A DNA stretch of 64,000 nt, taken from assembly GCF_036850765.1 (NCBI RefSeq), contig NC_089498.1, forward strand, positions 74,254,305 to 74,318,304. Direction: 5' to 3'. Positions 26,040-37,044 of the stretch are shown in pieces. The translations under genes and the position numbers were made by a program. The first letter of the stretch is position 1, and each line of letters begins with the position of its first letter. The stretch comes from Saccopteryx bilineata. Its lineage: Eukaryota > Chordata > Mammalia > Chiroptera > Emballonuridae. The notes under the pieces are model-generated. The model ran no database searches, was not told where the DNA came from, and worked only from the letters and a program-made list of their open reading frames with translations.

Positions 26040-26260
26040 TAAGTATGGGATCTGGGGCCAGCCTGCCTGTTCGGATCCTGGCTCTGCCCACTTTCTCGCT
26101 CTGTGCCTTGGACAAAGGACACAACCTGTCTGTACCCCAGTTTCTGCATCTGTAAAGTGGGGACACAAATGGTATCTTCCTCATGGGGTTACTGTAAAGA
26201 TTAAGAACACTAAGATGTATAAGGGCTTGGCACAGAGTAAGTGCTCACAAATGTTAGTGG
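26040..26260 (+). repeat. MIR SINE
   Basis: TTCGGATCCTGGCTCTGCCC, CCAGTTTCTGCATCTGTAAAG, TACTGTAAAGATTAAGAAC and GGCTTGGCACAGAGTAAGTG follow the sense MIR order over almost its full length. Confidence 0.85.
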
Positions 26261-26424
26261 GTCAAAGCCTGGTCAGAGGTGGGAATAAGAGAAAACTGGA
26301 ATTCGCATGGCTTTGCTCCCCAGAGATGACAAGACTGGTGTGTGTATCCATGAACATTTTAAGCAAATGTATTTGTAATATTGTTTCTTACTCAAAATAC
26401 TTCTCTCAAAACACTTCAGATACA

Positions 26425-26665
26425 ATTGATTGATAAGCACAATGATGATGATTTATTGAGCACATACTGTGTGCTAGGCACTGTGCCCAGAGCCTTCCAT
26501 GCATTATCTTATTGGATGATCCTCCCAACCCTGTGAAAGGGACACTTGATTATCACCCATTTTACAGATGAGGGAACTAAGGCCCGGAGAGGTGGCACCA
26601 GGGCAGATCCAAGCTGCAAACCAGATCTTTCCGCCTCCAGAGCTTGACTTCAGAAATGCTGTGCC
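26425..26665 (-). repeat. MIR SINE
   Basis: TTTATTGAGCACATACTGTG, CCCATTTTACAGATGAGGG and AACTAAGGCCCGGAGAGG give the antisense MIR order. Close to the opposite-strand MIR at 26040-26260. Confidence 0.85.
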
Positions 26666-26979
26666 ACACCACTATGGGGACATCCACGTGCTCAGGGTCT
26701 TTCGCACCCTCTCCCCTCTCGGTGACAGCACAAATAAAAGGCACGTATTCATCAGCCTGGTTGTCTGGGCTCTTAGGCAACCCTTGCAGATATTGTCTGC
26801 CTCTAGAAATAGTGCTCAGAGACTCCCAACCCGACCAAGAAAGAGGCAGTAGGACCAACTCGGCTTTCATGCTAGCTGCGGGTGCTACGGCTAGGCGACT
26901 CAGGTGTGGGGCTCCTAAGGAAAGGTCTTCTGTTGCACTCCTGACACCAGCCCATAATAAACACGGGGGAAAGCTCACA
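26666..26979. other. Intergenic DNA with no recognised feature
   Basis: Nothing recognised between the MIR and the L1 fragment. Confidence 0.4.
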
Positions 26980-27096
26980 CTTAGCAGAGAGCCAAGAAAT
27001 GCAAACCAAAACAACAATGCCATCTTAAACTGGCAAACATTTTTTGTTTTGTTTTGTTTTTAAGTAGTAAATCCCAGCGCTGGTGACGGTGTAGAG

Positions 27097-27315
27097 CAGG
27101 GGTCGGGAACCTATGGCTCACGAGCCAGATGTGGCTCTTTTGATGGCTGCATCTGGCTCACAGACAATTCTTTAATTAAAAAAATAATAACGTGCCTGAC
27201 CTGTGGTGGCGCAGTGGATAAAGCGTCAACCTGGAAACGCTGAGGTTGCCGGTTCAAAACCCTGGGCTTGCCTGGTCAAGGCACATATCGGAGTTGATGC
27301 TTTCTGCTCCTCCCC

Positions 27316-27372
<57 letters not shown>

Positions 27373-27647
27373 CCCTCTCTATAATGAATAAATAAAACTT
27401 TTAAAAAATAATAATAATAACGTTAAAAATATAAAACATTCTCATATATTACAATCCATTCATTTCCTACCGCTCCTGTTCATGGCTGCAGGTGGCTGGA
27501 GCCAGTCATAGCTGTCCTCCCAGACAACACCAAAATTTTACTGGATAATGTATAACATACACGGGTCGTTGTATGGCTCTCATGGAATTACATTTTAAAA
27601 TATGTGGCGTTCATGGCTCTCTCAGCCAAAAAGGTTCCCGACCCCTA
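27097..27647 (+). mobile_element. Non-autonomous hAT element with 8-bp target duplication, split by a SINE
   Basis: It starts CAGGGGTCGGGAACC and ends GGTTCCCGACCCCTA, near-perfect terminal inverted repeats. GTGTAGAG flanks it at 27089-27096 and 27648-27655, an exact 8-bp hAT target duplication. It differs from the CAGCGGTTCTCAACC family at 19273 and 56349. About 332 bases remain after removing the SINE and its duplication. Confidence 0.92.
27194..27412 (+). mobile_element. Bat tRNA-derived SINE, CCTGACCTGTGGTGGCGCAG subtype, inside the hAT element
   Basis: The head CCTGACCTGTGGTGGCGCAG, B-box-like GGTTCAAAACCC, GTCAAGGCACATATCGGAG and a long (CT)n tail match the subtype of 41755-42069. AATAATAACGT at 27183-27193 and 27413-27423 is its target duplication. 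Confidence 0.93.
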
Positions 27648-28194
27648 GTGTAGAGAAACATCCATTTATCTGACAAGAGACTTGGAGGAAAGTTTGGTAG
27701 TATGTATTAAACGCCTTAACACATTGGTAACATGTATCAAACCTTTTTCATCCCTTAAAAGTTCAGGAATTTATCCTAAGGAAATAAATAATGTGGCTGA
27801 ATGCTAAGATGTAATGTTTTTAAACATTAAACATTGTTTATAATAATGAAAAACCAGAAAACCACTTAAGTGTTGAATAATAAGGGATTGGTCAAATAAA
27901 TTATAGTTACACATATGATAAGATACTCTGCAGTCATTAAAATGATCGATCGTGCAGAAGACTTTTTACGGCAGTTAACAATGTTTATGATATACTAGAT
28001 GACAAAAGTAGTCTATAAAACAGTAAGTACCATTTGACTCTATTTATATAAAATAAGTTTTTCTCTATGATGTGAATATATTTTCACAGAGAAATGACTG
28101 GAAAGACATGAACCAAACCATTGACAATAAATCCCTTATCTGAATTTTTAATAATTTCTATAACAGATACATTCTGTGCATTTATCACACAGCA

Positions 28195-28430
28195 TTTAAG
28201 AGTGTAGCCTCTGGAGTCAGGCTGCCTGAGTTCAAATTCCATTTCCATCCTTCATTCACTGAAGTTCAGTTGTCAAGGACAAATGGGGATAATAACCCGA
28301 AGCCCCTGCTCAGGGCATGTTGAGAGGCTCTAAATGAGATGATGCATGGGAAGATGATAGATAGGACCAAGCCTCACAGTGACTTAGCATTACTATTACC
28401 ATGGTTACTAGAATGAATCATTGTGATGAT
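28195..28430 (+). repeat. MIR SINE
   Basis: AGAGTGTAGCCTCTGGAGTC, AGGCTGCCTGAGTTCAAATTC, AATGGGGATAATAACCCG and the downstream TAAATGAGATGATGCATGG follow the sense MIR order. Confidence 0.8.
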
Positions 28431-29261
28431 TATTAATACAACTGCTGCAATTAGGAAGGAGGAAAGCCTGGGTCTCTGCCTACTTCCTCTGACCCCCTGG
28501 CCAGAAAGCCAACCCTGCCAGCAACTCCACAACCCAGCTAGAGCTCACTCTGCGACTTCCTGCCAGCCTCCGGCGCACACTGGCCGGGACTCCGGCGTTC
28601 TGTCTTCCCTGCCTCTGTCCACAGAGAGGACTTGGAATAAACAGCCCAACAAACACCGGTCTGCTGGCCCTAAAGTGAGACAGGGAAGTTTACAGAAATG
28701 CATAAGCAAATGTTTGATTTGGGAGGAGAGACGGAACAGAGCTGCACCAAGAAAGGGGACTTTCAGCGCAGCCCAGGCACACTGTCCTTCACTGCGGGGT
28801 CTCCTTGTGCTGCCTGTTTGTTTCTCCTCTTTGTCCTGACCACCTATTGGCTGTGAAACATCTGGCCCCAACATACGGCTGATTTTAATAAATCCAAGAC
28901 ATTTCCCTGAGTCCAGCGGGTTTGGAAGAAGCCAAGAAGAAACCCCAGTGTTGCCAGCGGGAGCCCTGAGAGGCAGGCAGAGACGGAGAGGAGAGGAGAG
29001 GGTGGCTGTAACCTCCTGAGGAGCAGGGTGCATTTTGTGAGAGGCTTGTACACGTGGCTGGTATGTTCAGAAATCGAGAGAGAAGGGTGAGAGAGAAACG
29101 TGCCCATTGAGACCAACAGCAACCATCCAGCGGCCCCAGGTTTCTCTCCTTTCCTGTGGCCCCTCACGAGTCAGGTGCTGGCTCGTTCGACTCACAGACT
29201 TCTCCAAATGTGGGAGAAGAATGGGATTGAAGACGTGTTGTGGATGTGTCCCCTACACAGT
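28431..29261. other. Intergenic DNA with no recognised feature
   Basis: A 162-codon minus frame (28545-29033) and a 138-codon plus frame overlap here; neither has recognisable protein features. No repeat named. Confidence 0.45.
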
Positions 29262-29560
29262 TGTTAGATGCTGTTGAGTCCGCTCTGACTCCTGGTGACC
29301 CTGTGAACGAGCGTTGTCTGCGATGTCCTGTCCTCGACAGCCCGCTCAGATCCTGTGGGTGCATGTTTATGGCTTCCTTTATGGAGTCGATCTGTCTCAC
29401 AATTGGTCTTTCTTTCCTGCTGCCTTGTATTTTCCCAGCATTATTGTCTGTGTCAAAGAACCCTCCCCTCTCACGATGTGCTTAAAGTAAAACAGCTTCA
29501 GTTTTGTCATTTTTGCCTCCAGCAATGTTTTAGGCTTAATTCACTCTTGGACCCGCTTAG
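29262..29560 (-). mobile_element. RTE-clade LINE fragment (end of reverse transcriptase ORF)
   Basis: On the minus strand the translation includes IDSIKEA followed by a QDLSGLSRT-like stretch and a frame-broken tail, corresponding to the C-terminal end of RTE/BovB-type ORFs (pattern R-x-I-D-S-I-K-E-A). On the plus strand, GAGTCCGCTCTGACTCCTGG marks the reversed 3' end. Frames are broken. It could be a mammal-wide old RTE or a lineage-specific one; I cannot tell. Confidence 0.65.
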
Positions 29561-30423
29561 TCATCTTTCTGGCCGTCAAGGGTGTCCATAGCGTTCACCT
29601 CGAACACCGTATTTCCCCGGCACAGACACTGACACAGACACACAGATCTACCCCACCCCCGCCCCCTACACAGCTTCTTCCAGGTGGAGAAAGCAGGTTA
29701 GAGTCCCAGCTGGACGCCATCCTCCAGTTGCTTTAACCCTGAAAGATGCTGCAGTCTCCTTTACTTGAAAAAAACCCAGGTGTTACATTCTGGTGACTTA
29801 AAACAAAGCAAAGTAACTGTTGCTGGACAGAGCACCAGGAAGGGCAGACAGGAACATTAGATTGCAAATGAGAGAAAGAAGTGAAAGGGATGGGAGGAAG
29901 CCATGATTCTTAGAAATTCCCACTCCACCCACTTCCCACAACTATTCTATTACTCCAGAATAAAAAATTAATTCCTTCAGGATCAGGATTGTGGAGAATG
30001 TGCCAAAACCTAAGTAAAAGGCTGTACATTTGTAGGGTGTGAACTTGGTTTACACAGATCTTACTAGACACAGCTAAGGGACCTTGGGCTTGGCTTCTTT
30101 GCATGTCAGTGGAGTCTCAAAATACAGAATGCTCTGAGCAGGCTTCGGGCTGGCCGCGTCTGTTACTGGTGCTAGTAACAGGACAGCGTGAGCAGGAATA
30201 TTAACTGTGACAATAATTTTTTTGTCCTCACTTATGTGTGCAGAAGATGTTCAGAAGGGAAGGTCACTGTCCTCTTCCCCTAGAGGAGAAGAGCTAGCGG
30301 CCCTCATCCTGAACTCTGAACTTCATCAGGGAAGAGATAAGCCACTGCTGAAGAAGCCACTAAATTCAACACTATCCTTTTTACTACTTTAAAATAAAAA
30401 ATAAAGAATTTCCTAAACTAACA
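29561..30423. other. Intergenic DNA with no recognised feature
   Basis: Nothing supportable as a gene or named repeat. Confidence 0.45.
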
Positions 30424-30610
30424 CAGTGGTTTTCTACTCTGGACACACATATCAAATGGCATCAGAACCCCCTGGAGGATTGTGAAAACGGCATTCTGAG
30501 CCTCAGCCCTGAGTTTCTGATTCAGTAGTCAGGGTTTGGGCCTGAGGATTTGCATTTCCACAAGTGCCCTGGTGCTGCTGTTCTCTGGCCCACACTTTGA
30601 GAGCCACCGC
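30424..30610 (+). mobile_element. MER5-type hAT-Charlie fragment
   Basis: It starts CAGTGGTTTTCTACTCTGG; then GATTCAGTAGTCAGGGTTTGG, GAGGATTTGCATTTCCAC and CCCACACTTTGAGAGCCACC follow the MER5 order. The flanks no longer show a clear 8-bp duplication, fitting an old insertion. Confidence 0.7.
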
Positions 30611-31454
30611 CTTCCTGCAGAACCCAGAGGTGGATTCAACTGGTCTGCAGTGGGGCATTTAAAAGTACCAGGGATCCTGGGAGAACCACCACTAACACGT
30701 CCAGGGCCCATTAAGGTAAGATCTCCGACAAGAGCACATTATAAAAATAAGTACAAACATCCAGTTATCAGTTAAGCACTTACTAAAATCCAGCTGTCTC
30801 AATTATGGCCTTATCTAACTCCCATTCCTTTCTTCATCAAAGAGAACTCTGGACATCTTTCTCTGACTTGGCCCGTCTACAGCTTCACAGAGGCCATTTC
30901 TGCGTGTCCTTGCTTTGATCCTGGTTCTGGCTGGGCTTCAGGGCATCAGCGCTTGGTTACAGCTCTTTGCTCTCAGTTTGCAAGCTCATGGGTGTACTAA
31001 TGCTCTCCCTCTTCCCTTTGTTTTGAGAGAAACATCCCCTCTCCTTGCATGTGGTGTGGAGATCCTCTGGGTCTTTCCTTCCTCACAACCAAGTACAAGG
31101 AAAGCTGACTCTCCTTGATCCGTGCAAAAACCTAGCACTGGTGAGCCCACATCCCCTGCCTGGGCAGGCAGCTCTGGAAAGGGCGGTGCCTAGGGAGGCC
31201 TGGCAGGGGGAGGCTTGGGACTCCAGCCCCTCCGTGGGAAGATTTAGAAAACAAAGAGCAAATGCTTCGAAACAATGACTTCACCGCAGAATGGGGCCCA
31301 ACACATTCACAACAGGAGGGGAAGGGTCAGTGGAGGCTGGCCAAGTTCTGCTCAGAGGAGCCACAAAGAGAGGCAGGCAGCAGGCCGGCAGGCACACTGA
31401 CCTGCAGTAATGAGGAGCAGAGCGGGGAACACACACACGCAGCCCTCCCTGGCC
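30611..31454. other. Intergenic DNA with no recognised feature
   Basis: Nothing supportable as a gene or named repeat. Confidence 0.45.
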
Positions 31455-31527
31455 AAGCGGTCTTGAGCATTTTCTTATTTAATCTCTTCAACAATTTCAC
31501 AGTAAGCGCTGTCACTGATCCTATTTT
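31455..31527 (-). repeat. MIR SINE, left part, cut by a LINE-1
   Basis: TTATTTAATCTCTTCAACAAT and AGTAAGCGCTGTCACTGATC give antisense MIR text that continues beyond the L1 at 35917 with GAAATAGAGGCTCAGAGAG. Confidence 0.65.
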
Positions 31528-32025
31528 TTATTGAATTTATTGAGGTAACAGTGGTTAACATAATCATACAGGTTTCAGGAGCCCAATTCTACAGCACATC
31601 TCTGTACACGGTATTGTGTGTTCACCCCCATCCAGTCAAGCCTTTGTCCATCTCCATATGTCTACCCCTCCAGACCCTTCTCGACCTCCCAGCTCCGGGC
31701 AATCAGCACACTGTTGCCCATGTCCATGAGTTTTTCTCTCTCACTTTTTTTCTCTCAATCCCTCTAACTCCCTCACCAAGCACCCACCCCGAAAGCTATC
31801 ATACTGCTCTCTACATGAGTCTGTCTCTATTTTGCTTGTTAGTTCAGTTTGTTCATTAGATTCCACATATGAGTGCAATCATATGGTACTTGTCTTTCTC
31901 TAACTGGGTTTATTTCACTTAGCATAATGCTCTTCATATTCATGCATGCTGTCGCAAAAGGTAGGATTTCCTTCTTTTTTATGGCTATGTAGTATAGTAT
32001 CCCATGTGTAAATGTACCACAGCTT

Positions 32026-32388
32026 CTTTTTTTTGGTATTATTTCGAAGTTAGAAGCAGGGAGGCAGTCAGACAGACTCCCACGTGTGCCTGACCAGGAT
32101 CCACCCAGCATGCCCACCAGGGGCCGATGCTCAGCCCATCTGGGGCTTTGCTCCACTGCAATTAGAGCCATTCTAGCACCTAGGCAGAGGCCATGGAACT
32201 ATCTTCAGTGCCTGGGCCAACTTTGCTTCAATGGAGCCTTGGCTATGGGAGGGGAAGGGAGAGACAGAGAGGAAGGAGGGGGGGAGGGGAGGGAAGCAGA
32301 TGGGTGCTTCTCCTGTGTGCCCTGGCCGGGAATCGAACCTGGGACATGCTGGGCCAACGCTCTACCGCTAAGCCAACCAGCCAGGGCC
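32026..32388 (-). mobile_element. Bat tRNA-derived SINE in the LINE-1, with target duplication
   Basis: TACCACAGCTT at 32015-32025 and 32389-32399 flanks it. The minus-strand head GGCCCTGGCTGGTTGGCTTAG, GCTTCTCC body, and TTCTAACTTCGAAATAAT 3' end identify the GGCCGGTTGGCTCAG subtype. Confidence 0.95.
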
Positions 32389-33548
32389 TACCACAGCTTT
32401 TTTTATCCACTCATCTACTGATGGGCACTTGGGCTACTTCCAAATCTTAGCTATTGTAAATAATGCTGCAATAACAGGGTTGCATATATTCTTTCAAATT
32501 AGCGTTTTGGGTTTCTTATAAATTTCCAGAAGTGGAATCTCTGGGTCATAAGGCAGTTCCATTTTAATTTTGGAGGGTAACTCCATACTGCTTTCCACAG
32601 CAGCTGAACCAATCTATATTTCCACCAACAATGCATGCGGTTCCCTGTCTCCCACATCCTCACCAACACTTGCTGTTTGCTGATTTATTGAAGATGGCCA
32701 TTCTGACATGTGTGAGGTGATATCTCATTGTGGTTTTAATTTGCATTTCTCTGATGATTAGTGACGTTGAGCATCTTTTCATAAAGTTATTGGCCATCTG
32801 TATGTCCTCTTTAGAAAAGTGTCTCTTCAGGTCTTATGCCCATTTTTTAATTGGATTGTTTCTTTTGGCATTGAGTTTTATAAGTTTTTTATAAATTTTG
32901 GGTATTAATCCCTTAACAGATGTATCACTGGTGAATATGTTCTCCCATTCAATGAGTTGTCTTTTCATTTTGTTGATAGTTCCCTTTGCTGTAAAAGCTT
33001 TTTAGTTTGATGTAGTCCCATTTGTTTTTGTTTTTTTTCTTTTCCCTTGCCCCATGAGATATACCAGAAAAAATATTGCCACAAGAAATGTTTGAAATTT
33101 TACTGCCTATGTTTCTTCTATAAACTTTATGGTTTCAAGTCTAATATTTAAGTTTTTAATCCACTTTGAGTTTATTCTTATGTATGGTGTCAAAAAGGAC
33201 TAATTCTATTTTTTTGCACATATATGTCCAATTTTCCCAATTGCATTTATTGAGTAGACTGTCTCCACCCCATTGACTGCTCTTGCCTCCTTTGTCAAAA
33301 ATTAATTGACCATGTAGGCATGGGTTGATTTCTAGGCCATCTATTCTGTTACATTGATCTATGTGTCTGTTTTTATGTCAGTACCATGCCATTTTAATTA
33401 CTATGGCTTTGTACTATAATTTGATATCAGGTAGTATGATTCCTCCAATTTTGTTCTTCTTTCTCAAGATTGCTGTGGTTATCTTGGAGTCTTTTGTGAT
33501 TCCATAGAAATTTTTGAAATACTATTTGTTCTAGTTCTGTGAAATACA

Positions 33549-35800
33549 TCATTGGTATCTTGATTGAAATTGCATTGAATCTCTAGTTGTTCTGGGTATT
33601 ATGGACATTTTAATGTTGCTAATTCTTTCTATCCATGAACATGGTATATGCTTCCACTGCTTTATATCTTCTTTAATTTCTTTCTTCAGTGTCTTATAAT
33701 TTTCCAAGTACAGGTCTTTTACATCCTTGGTTAAATTTATTCCCAGGTATTTTATTCTTTTTGAAGCAATTATAAATGGTATTTGGTTTCTTAGTTCCCC
33801 TTTTAGATAATTCATTATTGGTGTATAAAAATACAACTGATTTCTGGATATTTATTTTGTATCCTGCTACTTTCCTAAATTCATTTATCAATTCTAGTAG
33901 TTTTTGGTGGATTCTTTAGGGTTCTCTAAATACAGTATCATGTCATCTGCAAATAATGACAGTTTTACTTCTTCCTTTCCAATTTGGTCCAGAACTTTCA
34001 TTTATTGAGAGTTGTTTTTGCTTTTTTGTTTGTTTGTTTTTGTTTTTTGTATTTTTCTGAAGTTAGAAGTGGGGAGGCAGTCAGACAGACTCCCACATGT
34101 GCCTGACCGGGATCCACCCGGCATGCCCACCAGGGGATGATGCTCTGCCCATCTTGGGAGTTGCTCTGTTGTGGCCAGAGCCATTCTAGCACCTGAGGCA
34201 GAGGCCACAGGAGCAGTCCTCAGCGCCTGGGGCCAACTTTGCTCCAATGGAGCTTGGCTGCGGGAGGGGAAGAGAGAGATAGAGAGAAAGGAGATGGGGA
34301 GGGGTGGGGAAGCAGATGGGTGCTTCTCCTGTGTGCCCTGGCCAGGAATTGAACCCAAGACTTCCACACACTGGGCCGACGCTCTACTACTGAGCCAGCC
34401 AGCCAGGGCCTATTGAAAGTTTTTTTATTACTGTTTCAACTTCATTAGTTGTAATCTGTTTATTCGAATTCTTTGATTCTTCCTGATCCAGTTTTAGGAG
34501 ATTGTATGTTTCTAGAAATTTATCTATTTCTTCCAGATTGTCCAATTGTTGGCATATAGTTGTTCATAATATTTTCTTACAGTCCTTTGCATTTCTTTGG
34601 TGTCAGTTGTTACTTCTACTCTTTCATCTCTAATTTTATTTATTTGGGTCCTCTCTCTTTTTTTCTTGATGAGTCTAGTTAAAGGTTTGTCAATCTTGTT
34701 TATCTTTTCAAAGTAAGAGCTCTTGGTTTTATCGATCTTTTGTATTGTTTTTTTAGACTCTATATCATTTCTTTCTGCTCTTATCTTTATTATTTCCTTC
34801 CTTATACTCACTTTAGGTTTTGCTTAATGTTCTTTTACAAGTTCCTTTAAGTGTAAAGTTAGCTTGTACATTTGATATTTTTCTTGTTTCTTGAGGTAGG
34901 CCTGTAAGCTGATGAATTTCCCTCCTAGGACTGCTTTCACTGTGTCCCATCGATTTGGGGTTGTTTTATTCTCAAGATCATTTGTTCCAAGTTATCTTTT
35001 AATTTTTTTCCTTTGATATCTTTGTTAACCCATTCATTATTTAGTAACATGTGATTTAGCCTCCATGTCTTTGTGTATTTTTCAGTTTTTTTCTTGTGAT
35101 TGATTTCTAGTTTCATACCATTGTGGTCAGAGAAGATGCTTGATATGATTTCAATCTTCTTAAATTTATTGAGACTTATTTTGTGTCCTAGCATGTGATC
35201 TATCCTAGAAAATTTTCCATGTGCACCTGAAAAGAATGTAAATTCTGCTGCTTTGCGGTGAAATGCTCTGAAGATATCAATTAAATACATCTAATCTAGT
35301 GTGTCATTTAAGGCCACTATTTCCTTGTTGGTTTATGTTTGGAAGATCTATCCATTGATGTCAATGGGGTGTTAAATCCCCTACTATGACTGTTTTGCTG
35401 TCAATCTCTCCCTTTATGTCCATCAAGATTTGCTTTACATATTTAGGTGTTCCTACATTGGGCATGTAAATGTTTACAAGGGTTATATCCTCTTTTGGAT
35501 TGCTCCCTTTATCATTATGTACTATCCTTCTCTGTCTCTTACTATAGCCTTTGTTTTAAAGTGTATTTTGTCAGCTATAAGTATTGTTAACCCAACTTTC
35601 TTTTCATTTTCATTTACATGAAATGTCTTTTCTATCTCTTTACTTTTAGTCTGTGCCTTTCATTCTGAGGTGGGACTCTTGTAGACAGCATATATATGGG
35701 TTTTGCTTTCTTATCTATTCAGCTACCTTATATCTTTTGATTGCAGCATTTAAGCCATTTACATTTAAAGTGATTATTAAAAGGTATGTCTCTTTTGCCA
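33549..35800 (-). pseudogene. Broken LINE-1 ORF2 (endonuclease and reverse transcriptase remnants)
   Basis: ORF2 would encode the endonuclease and reverse transcriptase that copy L1 RNA into the genome. Open pieces at 34937-35290, 34524-34811, 33694-33891 and 33549-33836 are separated by stops, frameshifts, a SINE and an internal deletion that removes roughly 170 residues of the RT core. The element therefore cannot make functional enzyme. Confidence 0.85.
34013..34410 (-). mobile_element. Bat tRNA-derived SINE in the LINE-1, next to an ORF2 deletion
   Basis: Same subtype as 32026-32388. The imperfect duplication TATTGAGAGT / TATTGAAAGT (34003-34012, 34411-34420) marks its ends. Its A-rich tail (T-rich here, 34013-34055) is long and interrupted. 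Confidence 0.92.
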
Positions 35801-35916
35801 TTTTATTCTTTTAACTATATTCCTCTGTTTTTCTTCTCCTTATTTTTCTCCTCCTTCTTCTTCTAGAAAACCCTTTAACATTTCCTATAATACTGGTTTG
35901 GTGGTAACAAACTTTA

Positions 35917-35990
35917 TTGATCTTATTTTGAAAATGAAATAGAGGCTCAGAGAGATCAAGTATTCTGCTTACAATCAAGCGACTGGTATG
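35917..35990 (-). repeat. MIR SINE, right part, continuing after the LINE-1
   Basis: TTTTGAAAATGAAATAGAGGC and CAGAGAGATCAAGTATTCTG continue the MIR broken at 31527. Confidence 0.65.
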
Positions 35991-36062
35991 AGAGCTAACT
36001 TACTTACTATATATTACTAACTTACTATATATTGCTTACTTGCTAACTTACTTACTTGCTGA
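35990..36062. repeat. Low-complexity ACTT/CTTACTATATATT repeats
   Basis: Imperfect tandem units ACTTACTATATATT and GCTAACTTACTTACTTGC; a local slippage tract between two MIR copies. Confidence 0.75.
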
Positions 36063-36149
36063 GTTCTTACTATATGCTACAGCAAGGCACTGCTCCTGTT
36101 GCTTTACACATATTAACCTGTTTAATCCCCACAACGATCTTAGTGGTAA
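36062..36149 (-). repeat. MIR SINE, part 1 of 3
   Basis: GAGTTCTTACTATATGCTAC, CACATATTAACCTGTTTAATCC, CACAACGATCTTAGTGG: antisense MIR start, continuing at 36540. Confidence 0.75.
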
Positions 36150-36539
36150 TGTGTTAGTCAGCATAAACTGACTAACAATCCCCAAAGTCTCAGGGCCTAA
36201 CATGACAAAGATTAATTCTCACTGACACAAAATCTGTTGTAGGTCCATGAGACTCTCCAGGGCAACTATGCTTCATGCAGAGACCTAGCAAGCCGAGCAG
36301 TCTTGATCTTGTGACTCGGCCAACTGACCAGAGGTCACTGTGGTGCTGAGGTAGAGAAACCAATAGCTAGATGGTCACGTGCTGGCTCTTTTAGGCTTTG
36401 CCCAGGAATTGATTCATGTGACTTTAGTCCATGGACCACTGACCAGCCCTAGTCACATGATGCCTACCCAATTGCAGGGAGGCTGGAAAATGTAAGGGAA
36501 CAAGTAAAATGTTTGGTGACCATCGCTATCTCTGCCGCA
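36150..36539. mobile_element. LTR-like insertion in a MIR, family not assigned
   Basis: The block from TGTTAGTCAGC to CTCTGCCGCAGG interrupts an otherwise continuous MIR. Its text (AGTCTCAGGGCCTAAC, GGTCACGTGCTGGC, GAATTGATTCATGTGAC) resembles the repeat at 1095-1445. It looks like an old solo LTR or MER element. Confidence 0.5.
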
Positions 36540-36606
36540 GGCAGCTACAATTATTATCCCCATTTTACAGACAAGAAAACTGAGACCAAGAGATGAGCAA
36601 ACTTGC
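36540..36606 (-). repeat. MIR SINE, part 2 of 3
   Basis: TTATTATCCCCATTTTACAG then ACAAGAAAACTGAGACC continues the MIR of 36062-36149. Confidence 0.8.
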
Positions 36607-37044
36607 TGTGTTATTCTGCTTTGTTATAGTTTGCTGTTTTAGTTTGCTAGGACTGCTGTAACAAGGGCTCGGAAATGTAACGTCTCACAGTTCTGAGGGC
36701 TGTAATCCCTCATGAAGATGTCCGCAGGGCTGGTTCCTGCTGGGGGCTGTGAAGGATCATCTACTCCAGGCCTGTCTCCCGGTGTCTGGTGGTTTGCTGC
36801 CATCCTTGCTGTTCCTTCACTTGTAAGGAGCATCACCCCAGTCTTGGCCTTCATCCTCACATTGTGTTCTCCCCATGTGCTTGTCTGTGTCCAAGTTTCC
36901 CTTTTTTATAAGGACACCAGTCCTATGGGATTAGCAGGCCAGCCTACTCCAGTATGACTTCATCTTAATCATTTCATATGCAACAACCTTATTTCCAAAT
37001 AAGGGGACATATGAATTCTGGGGGACACAGTTTAACCTATAATA
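36607..37044 (-). mobile_element. MaLR-type LTR (ERVL-MaLR, MLT1/MST-like) inserted in a MIR
   Basis: Reversed MaLR LTR phrases: TAGTTTGCTAGGACTGCTG, TAACGTCTCACAGTTCTG, TATAAGGACACCAGTCC, CCTTATTTCCAAATAAGG, AATTCTGGGGGACACAG. ACTTGC repeats at 36601-36606 and at 37044-37049, consistent with a short target duplication sharing one base with the LTR end. A solo LTR of a long-dead endogenous retrovirus-like element; no internal genes are present. Confidence 0.85.

Larger units (their letters stand above)
26980..28170 (+). mobile_element. Old LINE-1 3' region carrying a nested hAT element
   Basis: AGAAATGCAAACCAAAACAAC opens an L1 3' stretch. It is interrupted at 27097-27647 and resumes with AATTTATCCTAAGGAAATAAA, AATTATAGTTACACATATG and GCAGTCATTAAAATGATCG, usual old-L1 3' phrases in sense orientation. 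No frame survives. Confidence 0.75.
31528..35916 (-). mobile_element. LINE-1 insertion, 5'-truncated before ORF2, carrying two SINEs
   Basis: On the minus strand, from 35916 down, there is inter-ORF text, the ORF2 endonuclease start (ITLNVNGLN, near 35790-35760), and endonuclease residues around DLIDIF and SRIDHM (35290-35180). The linker (KIRAERNDIESKKT) follows, then the FADDMILYL motif near 33950 and the thumb part ([18 protein letters not shown], near 33760). The 3' UTR ends near 31528. ORF1 is absent. Most of the reverse transcriptase core between the N-terminal GP motif and FADD is missing. SINEs lie at 32026-32388 and 34013-34410. An imperfect duplication, CTGATCCTATTTT / TTGATCTTATTTT, flanks the element. 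Confidence 0.9.
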
